In this document: piece after piece, positions 7,502 through 11,953 of the stretch
How the letters are laid out: each line of letters opens with the position of its first letter
Numbering within the stretch: the first letter of the stretch is position 1
Source: Sulfurovum sp.
GTDB lineage: Bacteria > Campylobacterota > Campylobacteria > Campylobacterales > Sulfurovaceae
Assembly: GCA_015661795.1 (NCBI GenBank)
Contig: DQVJ01000008.1
Span: 1 to 11,953, forward strand
Direction: 5' to 3'
Length of the DNA stretch: 11,953 nucleotides
Position numbers and translations under genes: made by a program
Notes under the pieces: model-generated
Databases searched by the model: none
Told to the model about the DNA's origin: nothing
What the model saw: only the letters and a program-made list of their open reading frames with translations

Positions 7502-7711
7502 ATGTCAAGAAAATGTGAAATCACTGGCAAAGGGCCACTTGTAGGAAACAATGTTTCTCATGCAAACAACAAAACAAAAAGAAGACAACTTCCAAACCTT
7601 AGAAGCGTAAAAATCACGCTTGAAGACGGAACAACTAAAAGAGTTAAAGTAGCCGCTTCTACACTTAGAACCATGAAGAAAAAAGCAGCTCAGGCTGCAG
7701 CTGCTAACTAA
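7502..7711 (+). CDS. rpmB: 50S ribosomal protein L28
   Basis: A 69-residue basic ribosomal protein of the large subunit. MSRKCEITGKGPLVGNNVSH, then KTKRRQLPNLRSVKI and a lysine/alanine-rich C-terminus, is the L28 pattern. Only one cysteine is present, so it is the non-zinc-binding form. An in-frame TTG at 7439 would add 21 residues, but the ATG at 7502 has AAGGA (7491-7495) six bases upstream and matches the family start. It is divergent from rpe and 47 bases upstream of the K+ channel gene, an order I recall from H. pylori (HP0491-HP0490). A strong hairpin without a T-run separates it from the channel gene. Confidence 0.96.
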   Translation: MSRKCEITGKGPLVGNNVSHANNKTKRRQLPNLRSVKITLEDGTTKRVKVAASTLRTMKKKAAQAAAAN

Positions 7712-7732
7712 ATCATTTGCTCATACTTTTAA

Positions 7733-7758
7733 GATAAGAGAGGATATACTCTCTTATC
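7733..7758 (+). promoter_or_regulatory. Perfect 10-bp hairpin abutting the K+ channel start codon
   Basis: GATAAGAGAG (7733-7742) pairs without mismatch with CTCTCTTATC (7749-7758) around the loop GATATA. The last paired base is directly followed by the channel gene's ATG (7759). There is no T-run after it, so it is a poor intrinsic terminator. The only purine-rich ribosome-binding candidate (AGAGAGGA, 7737-7744) lies in the 5' arm and loop, 14 bases from the ATG. It may limit readthrough or translation of the channel gene. Confidence 0.6.
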
Positions 7759-8889
7759 ATGAATTTTATCCAAAAATTTAAACGTTTTCTCGGTTGGAGA
7801 AGCGCACCCAAACCACACATCACACTAAATGACGAATATTATGGACATTTAGCCCCTTTTAGACTCCCTTTTATACTTACAGTACTTACCATGCTCATAG
7901 GCACAATGGGTTATATGCTTATAGATGATTTTCCACTCATGGATGCTATCTATCAAACAGGGATTACTTTTACTACTGTAGGATTTGGAGAACAACGACC
8001 ACTTTCAGATATGGGACGTATCTTTACCATTTCACTGATTATCTTCGGCTTTGTTGTTTTTTCTATTGCTGTGGGGATCATTGCAGAAGTCATTAAAAAG
8101 GGTGAATTTCAAAAAACTGTCAAGGAGCGTAAAATGCTTTATGAAATTGCTAGACTTAAACACCATTTTGTTGTATGTTACCATAACGAATTTACCATAC
8201 AAGTAACCAAACAACTGCGTGAAAACCATATCCCTTTTGTAGTCGTTGACCCGCGTGAAGATATGGAAAATATCGCTAAAAAGTATCACTACCCCTATTT
8301 TGTAAGTGCAGAACCACATACGGAAGCAGGTATACTCAAGTCACACCTCTCATCAGCCAAAGGTGTCATTACCTTAGCAGATAATGTAGCCGACAACATC
8401 GCTACTATTGCATCAGCCCGTCTGTATGAAAGAGAAATAGTACGTGGACGAAAATACCTTATCATTGCCAATGCCAAAAACCAAGAAGATGACCAAAAAC
8501 TTCTCAAGCTTGGAGCGAACAAGGTAGTCACTGCAACCAAACTCATGGCACAACGTATTAATGCCATGGCAGCACGTCCAGATATGGAAAATTTACTTCA
8601 AGAATTTCTTTATAAAAAAGATACTCCCCTTGATATGGAGGAAGCTAAAGTTTCTAAAACATCTTGGCTTGTACTTAAAAAAATAAAAGTAGCGAGATTT
8701 AGAGACGTTGCGAATGTCACCATCATTGGTATCCGTCAAAAGGATGACCAATTTATCCCTATGCCTAAAGGGGATACTATTATCATGCCTGAAGCAAAAC
8801 TTCTTCTTATTGGTACAGGAGAAGGTATCAGCAAAGCTAAAAAAATCATTCGCAAAAAAGTAAAACCCGAGGAATTAAAATTTGTATAA
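7759..8889 (+). CDS. Two-helix K+ channel with C-terminal RCK (TrkA-like) domain
   Basis: A 376-residue inner-membrane channel of the Kch/MthK-like type. TM1 spans about 36-55, the pore loop carries the selectivity filter TTVGFGE (72-78; GFG instead of the common GYG), and TM2 spans about 88-112. A cytoplasmic RCK region follows: a TrkA-N-like Rossmann fold (about 136-270) and a TrkA-C-like domain (about 300-365). The glycine-rich GxGxxG motif expected after the first strand is missing; the segment reads VVCYHNEFT (138-146), while the acidic residue ending the second strand (D164) is kept. It appears to correspond to the H. pylori channel HP0490 (HpKchA), required for gastric colonisation. 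Start: no other start codon precedes TM1. The 3' end overlaps argJ by 8 bases. K+ selectivity is inferred from the filter. Confidence 0.88.
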   Translation: MNFIQKFKRFLGWRSAPKPHITLNDEYYGHLAPFRLPFILTVLTMLIGTMGYMLIDDFPLMDAIYQTGITFTTVGFGEQRPLSDMGRIFTISLIIFGFVVFSIAVGIIAEVIKKGEFQKTVKERKMLYEIARLKHHFVVCYHNEFTIQVTKQLRENHIPFVVVDPREDMENIAKKYHYPYFVSAEPHTEAGILKSHLSSAKGVITLADNVADNIATIASARLYEREIVRGRKYLIIANAKNQEDDQKLLKLGANKVVTATKLMAQRINAMAARPDMENLLQEFLYKKDTPLDMEEAKVSKTSWLVLKKIKVARFRDVANVTIIGIRQKDDQFIPMPKGDTIIMPEAKLLLIGTGEGISKAKKIIRKKVKPEELKFV

Positions 8890-10072
8890 AATTATAACAT
8901 TAGAGAATGGTCTTGAAAATGTGGAAGGTTTTTATTGTGGTGCAACCCATGTAGGAATGCGTCCAGATATGACTCAAGGAGATGTAGCCTTCATACGTTC
9001 TGAGGTTCCTTGTGATATCTCTGCTGTATTTACTTCCAATACTTTTCAAGCTGCACCTATCAAACATTTTCAAACGTATCCACAAGGGTTTCAAACCGAT
9101 TTTGTACTCATTAATGCTAAAAATGCCAATGCAATGACAGGGGAACCAGGCTTAGAAGATATTGAAACAATTATGTCCACACTCTCTACAAAACAAAAAG
9201 TGCTTAACCCTGTCATGTCATCTACTGGTGTGATAGGATACCGTTTACCTATAGATAAAATCACTTCTGCTTTTGAAAAACTAGATTTTAAAGCTAAAAA
9301 TTCTCATGAGGCTTCACGTGCTATCATGACTACTGATAGTTTTAAAAAAGAACTAGCCCTTAGAGTGGAACTTGATGATGGTAGTATTTTTAATATTGCG
9401 GCCATTTGTAAAGGTGCAGGGATGATTAATCCTGCTATGGCAACCATGCTCTGTTTTATCATCACGGATGCAGATATCCCAAAAGCAGACATGGATACAC
9501 TTCTTACAGATTCTACAGAGCAATCCTTTAACCGTATCTCTGTAGATGGAGATACCTCTACCAATGATACCGTGATGTTACTTGCCAATAAAAAAAGTGC
9601 TACGTATCACAAAAAGGCATTTACTCAAGCACTTGAGAAAATCATGTTTGAACTTGCTATGATGATTTTAAAAGATGGAGAAGGTGCTAATAAACTTGTT
9701 GCCTTCGAAGTAAAAGGTGCTAAGAGTCTAGATGAAGCTAAAACAGCTTCTATGGCACTTAGTAATTCTCTACTTGTAAAGACTGCATTATTTGGAGAAG
9801 ATCCTAACTGGGGACGTATTGCATCAACTATTGGTGCTTCTGGTATCAGCTGCGATGATAAAAAGTTAAGTATCTATTATGATGACTTGCTTATCTATTC
9901 TGATGAATTTAGAGAGTTAGATAAAATACGTGAAGACAAAGCCTACACTATCATGAAACAACATACATTTAAAGTAACCTGTGATATTGGATTAGGTGAT
10001 GCTTCATACATTTCATATGGTTGTGACCTGAGTTATGAATATGTCAAAATTAATGCTGAATATAGAACATAA
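8882..10072 (+). CDS. argJ: Bifunctional ornithine acetyltransferase / N-acetylglutamate synthase, TTG start
   Basis: ArgJ moves the acetyl group from N-acetylornithine to glutamate (cyclic arginine pathway) and may also use acetyl-CoA. The 396-residue precursor is autocleaved into alpha and beta chains: the site is KGAGMINPAMATML (177-190), with T188 as the expected nucleophile. SSTGVIG (113-119) supplies the oxyanion-hole Thr-Gly pair, and DGDTSTNDT, EDPNWGRI and the C-terminal YEYVKINAEYRT are family hallmarks. The start is TTG (8882-8884): GAGGA (8869-8873) lies eight bases upstream inside the channel gene, and the N-terminus aligns with the family. The reading frame overlaps the channel gene by 8 bases, suggesting coupled translation. 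No other arginine gene is nearby. Whether it is mono- or bifunctional cannot be judged from the sequence. Confidence 0.95.
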   Translation: MYKIITLENGLENVEGFYCGATHVGMRPDMTQGDVAFIRSEVPCDISAVFTSNTFQAAPIKHFQTYPQGFQTDFVLINAKNANAMTGEPGLEDIETIMSTLSTKQKVLNPVMSSTGVIGYRLPIDKITSAFEKLDFKAKNSHEASRAIMTTDSFKKELALRVELDDGSIFNIAAICKGAGMINPAMATMLCFIITDADIPKADMDTLLTDSTEQSFNRISVDGDTSTNDTVMLLANKKSATYHKKAFTQALEKIMFELAMMILKDGEGANKLVAFEVKGAKSLDEAKTASMALSNSLLVKTALFGEDPNWGRIASTIGASGISCDDKKLSIYYDDLLIYSDEFRELDKIREDKAYTIMKQHTFKVTCDIGLGDASYISYGCDLSYEYVKINAEYRT

Positions 10073-10139
10073 TTGATTTTTCTCAATTAATTTGAACCAT
10101 AAAAGCGTTACAATTAAATATACAAATATAGGAGTACAT

Positions 10140-10397
10140 ATGTTACATGAATACAGAGATGAAATACACGAATTAAAATTGGCCAATGCACATTTTGCAA
10201 AAATTTTTGAACAGCACAATGAACTTGACCAAAAAATAGAAGATGCTGTATCAAATAGAATTATTCTTACAGATCAAGAAGTAGAAGTACTAAAAAAAGA
10301 GAAACTACGTTTGAAGGATGAAGCATTAAAAATTATTTTAAATTATAGAAAAATGTTAGGCTTATCTAGTGAAATAGATTCAAAAATCCAAGTTTAA
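10140..10397 (+). CDS. YdcH family (DUF465) small protein
   Basis: An 85-residue, mostly helical, highly charged protein. MLHEYRDEIHELK, AHFAKIFEQHNELDQKI and LKKEKLRLKDEALKIILNYRK are the conserved blocks of the DUF465/YdcH family, which is widespread in Proteobacteria and has no established function; a coiled coil is likely over most of its length. An in-frame TTG at 10092 is possible, but the ATG at 10140 has AGGAG (10130-10134) five bases upstream and matches the family start. A TACAAT (10109-10114) could be its -10, but support is weak. It stands 67 bases after argJ and is followed three bases after its stop by a strong hairpin, so it may be a single-gene transcript. Confidence 0.85.
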   Translation: MLHEYRDEIHELKLANAHFAKIFEQHNELDQKIEDAVSNRIILTDQEVEVLKKEKLRLKDEALKIILNYRKMLGLSSEIDSKIQV

Positions 10398-10400
10398 TTT

Positions 10401-10426
10401 AATGTGTGGACATCAGTCCACGCATT
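10401..10426 (+). terminator. 11-bp hairpin after the YdcH-family gene, no T-run
   Basis: AATGTGTGGAC (10401-10411) pairs with GTCCACGCATT (10416-10426) over 11 positions (one U-G wobble) around a 4-base loop ATCA. It begins three bases after the YdcH-family stop codon and precedes dbpA. It is among the most stable hairpins in the window, but neither strand shows a T-run after it, so it is either a non-canonical terminator or a 3'-end stabiliser. Confidence 0.5.
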
Positions 10427-10490
10427 CGTATATCTATACTTCTCCACATACATTCAAAATACATAAAATTTCTTACTAAAAGCGACTAAA

Positions 10491-11852
10491 ATGGCATTAT
10501 TTAACAGTATAAACCAAATACCTACCCCCCTTATACATACCCTTGAACTGCTTGGTTTTACTACCATGACTGAGATTCAGCATAAGACAATTGAACCTAT
10601 ATTGACAGGCAAAGATATATTGGCTCAGTCAAAAACAGGTTCAGGAAAAACATTGGCTTTTGGACTTCCTTGTATCATACATACTGATACAAGTAATATG
10701 AAACCCCAAAGCATTATTATCACTCCTACTAGAGAACTGGCAGAACAAGTAGCGATTGCACTTCGTCATGCAGCCACTTATAAAAAAAACTTAAAAATAC
10801 TCACACTATATGGTGGTGTACCCTTACGTGCCCAAGCTGAATCGCTTGCAAAAGGAGCCCATATTCTTATAGGCACACCTGGACGTATTCAAGATCATTT
10901 AGCAAAAGAAACATTGCTTTTAGATAGCATTAATACTTTAGTTCTTGATGAGGCAGATCGCATGTTAGATATGGGGTTTTATGATGCGATCGTTAAAATT
11001 GCTTCTAATATGCCAAGAAAAAAACAAACCCTCCTTTTTTCAGCAACATTTCCCGAAAAAATAGAGGTCTTAGCCAAGCAACTTCTCAACGAACCACTTA
11101 CCATAAAAGTAGATACCCACATAGAGGCTAAAAAGATCAATGAACTCCTCTATGAAACTGACGATAAGAACAAAACCCTTTTTTCCCTTATACAATCTTA
11201 CCAGCCTGAATCCTTACTCATCTTTTGTAATACCAAAGCACAAGTGATTACACTCACAGATATATTGTTAAAACTAGGGCATGCTGCCATAGATATACAT
11301 GGTGACTTAGATCAACGAGACAGAAACGAATCACTCATTGCTTTTTCAAACAAAACAAAGCGTATCCTCGTGGCTACAGATGTTGCATCCAGAGGCTTGG
11401 ATATTAAAGATATTGCATTGGTCATTAACTATGACTTACCCTTTGAACAGGAAGTTTATACCCATCGTATTGGCCGTACAGGACGTGCAGATGCAACAGG
11501 TACTGCCCTTTCATTATTTACACAGAAAGATCGGGAAAAATGTACCTATGTAAAATCACGTGCAACTCTAGGTGAAATACACAAATTACGTATAGATGCA
11601 AAGTTCAAAATGATAAGTGATTACGATACACTTTGCTTGAATGGTGGGAAAAAAACCAAATTACGTGCTGGAGATATTTTAGGTACACTTTGTAAAGAAA
11701 TAGGCATCGAAAATAAACTAATTGGTAAAATACATATAACCGATACTAAATCTTATATTGCTTTACATCATACAATCATCGATCAAGTATTTAAAGCATT
11801 GAAAAAAGTAAAGATTAAAAAGAAAAAATATATCGCATGGATATTAGACTAG
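10491..11852 (+). CDS. dbpA: ATP-dependent RNA helicase DbpA
   Basis: A 453-residue DEAD-box helicase. DbpA acts on 23S rRNA around hairpin 92 during large-subunit assembly. Helicase motifs run in order: Q motif (GFTTMTEIQ, with Q30), motif I SKTGSGKT (47-54), Ia PTRELA (79-84), GG (108-109), TPGR (129-132), DEAD (153-156), SAT (184-186), ATDVASRGLD (295-304) and HRIGRTGR (325-332). The C-terminal 70 residues, with LRAGDILGTLCKE, IGIENKLIGKIHI and a lysine-rich end (KIKKKKYIAW), match the DbpA-type RRM domain, which separates it from RhlE or DeaD. The region before its ATG lacks a Shine-Dalgarno sequence; TATACT (10435-10440) or TAAAAT (10464-10469) could be its -10, undecided. Its stop TAG nests in CTAG with the stop of the opposing gene. 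Confidence 0.93.
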   Translation: MALFNSINQIPTPLIHTLELLGFTTMTEIQHKTIEPILTGKDILAQSKTGSGKTLAFGLPCIIHTDTSNMKPQSIIITPTRELAEQVAIALRHAATYKKNLKILTLYGGVPLRAQAESLAKGAHILIGTPGRIQDHLAKETLLLDSINTLVLDEADRMLDMGFYDAIVKIASNMPRKKQTLLFSATFPEKIEVLAKQLLNEPLTIKVDTHIEAKKINELLYETDDKNKTLFSLIQSYQPESLLIFCNTKAQVITLTDILLKLGHAAIDIHGDLDQRDRNESLIAFSNKTKRILVATDVASRGLDIKDIALVINYDLPFEQEVYTHRIGRTGRADATGTALSLFTQKDREKCTYVKSRATLGEIHKLRIDAKFKMISDYDTLCLNGGKKTKLRAGDILGTLCKEIGIENKLIGKIHITDTKSYIALHHTIIDQVFKALKKVKIKKKKYIAWILD

Positions 11853-11864
11853 TCTTCTAATATC
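11840..11864. terminator. Hairpin at the dbpA/opposing gene junction, both stops in the loop
   Basis: GATATTAGA (11840-11848) pairs perfectly with TCTAATATC (11856-11864) around the loop CTAGTCT, which contains CTAG (11849-11852) and thus both stop codons. Downstream on the plus strand the sequence is pyrimidine-rich (TCTTTTCTTCTCTT); on the minus strand a T-run occurs about 12 bases after the stem. It may be a weak terminator in either direction. Confidence 0.45.
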
Positions 11865-11953
11865 TCTTTTCTTCTCTTATACCTTACGATATAAAAAATC
11901 GTAATCAACATCACACACAATAGTGTAATCAGAGTAGCCGATTTTAAATATTC
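11849..11953 (-). CDS. C-terminal end of a membrane protein, cut by window
   Basis: Reading leftward from the window edge, one frame is open for 34 codons to a TAG at 11849-11851. It encodes a hydrophobic helix (SATLITLLCVMLITIFYIV) followed by a basic tail (RYKRRKEILED), the classic end of an inner-membrane protein with a cytoplasmic C-terminus. A second frame is open for about 24 codons but does not look protein-like. The family cannot be named from so little. The stop overlaps the dbpA stop by sharing the palindrome CTAG, giving a convergent pair with no intergenic space. Confidence 0.65.
   Translation of the reverse strand, partial: EYLKSATLITLLCVMLITIFYIVRYKRRKEILED

Noticed and set aside
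10070..10089. Inverted repeat TAATTGA / TCAATTA right after argJ as a terminator
   Set aside because: Only one G-C pair in a 7-bp stem, and no T-run after it; in such AT-rich DNA it is likely chance.
1..11953. Defence system, prophage, transposon or other new multi-gene system
   Set aside because: All complete genes belong to common housekeeping or widespread families, and no repeats, integrase, transposase or unusual base composition was seen.

Overview
The window looks like a chromosomal housekeeping segment of a Campylobacterota (Epsilonproteobacteria) bacterium, most likely of the deep-sea or sulfur-oxidising type (Sulfurovum/Sulfurimonas-like). This rests on AT-rich DNA, the style of the proteins, and gene neighbourhoods recalled from that phylum: rpmB next to a two-helix K+ channel as in Helicobacter pylori, and rpmB divergent from rpe plus a DnaQ-like exonuclease as in Campylobacter jejuni. 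The genus is inference. No mobile element, CRISPR array, tRNA, rRNA or phage gene is visible, and no stretch over 300 bases lacks a gene (the longest gap is 161 bases, between rpe and rpmB).

Layout. Positions 1-5329 read rightward: uvrB (missing only its first few codons), ppk with its own extended -10 promoter, a gamma-class carbonic anhydrase-like protein, and an EI24/CysZ-like membrane protein fused stop-to-start with it. Positions 5326-7340 read leftward: rpe, trpF and a DEDDh exonuclease form a tight operon driven from a divergent promoter region shared with rpmB. From 7502 the direction is rightward again: rpmB, an RCK-containing K+ channel gene, argJ (overlapping the channel gene by 8 bases and starting with TTG), a small YdcH/DUF465 protein and the DEAD-box helicase gene dbpA. 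The right edge holds the last 34 codons of a leftward gene ending in a membrane helix.

Functions are independent housekeeping tasks: excision repair (UvrB), polyphosphate storage (PPK1), tryptophan (TrpF) and arginine (ArgJ) synthesis, pentose phosphate metabolism (Rpe), ribosome structure and assembly (L28, DbpA) and K+ flux (channel). I did not find a convincing new multi-gene system. The most unusual signals are at gene borders: both convergent gene pairs end on a 4-base palindrome (TTAA, CTAG) that nests the two stop codons, and in both cases those stops sit in the loop of a hairpin. A perfect 10-bp hairpin ends on the base before the channel gene's ATG and holds its only purine-rich ribosome-binding candidate. 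The channel's RCK domain has also lost the glycine-rich nucleotide-binding motif.
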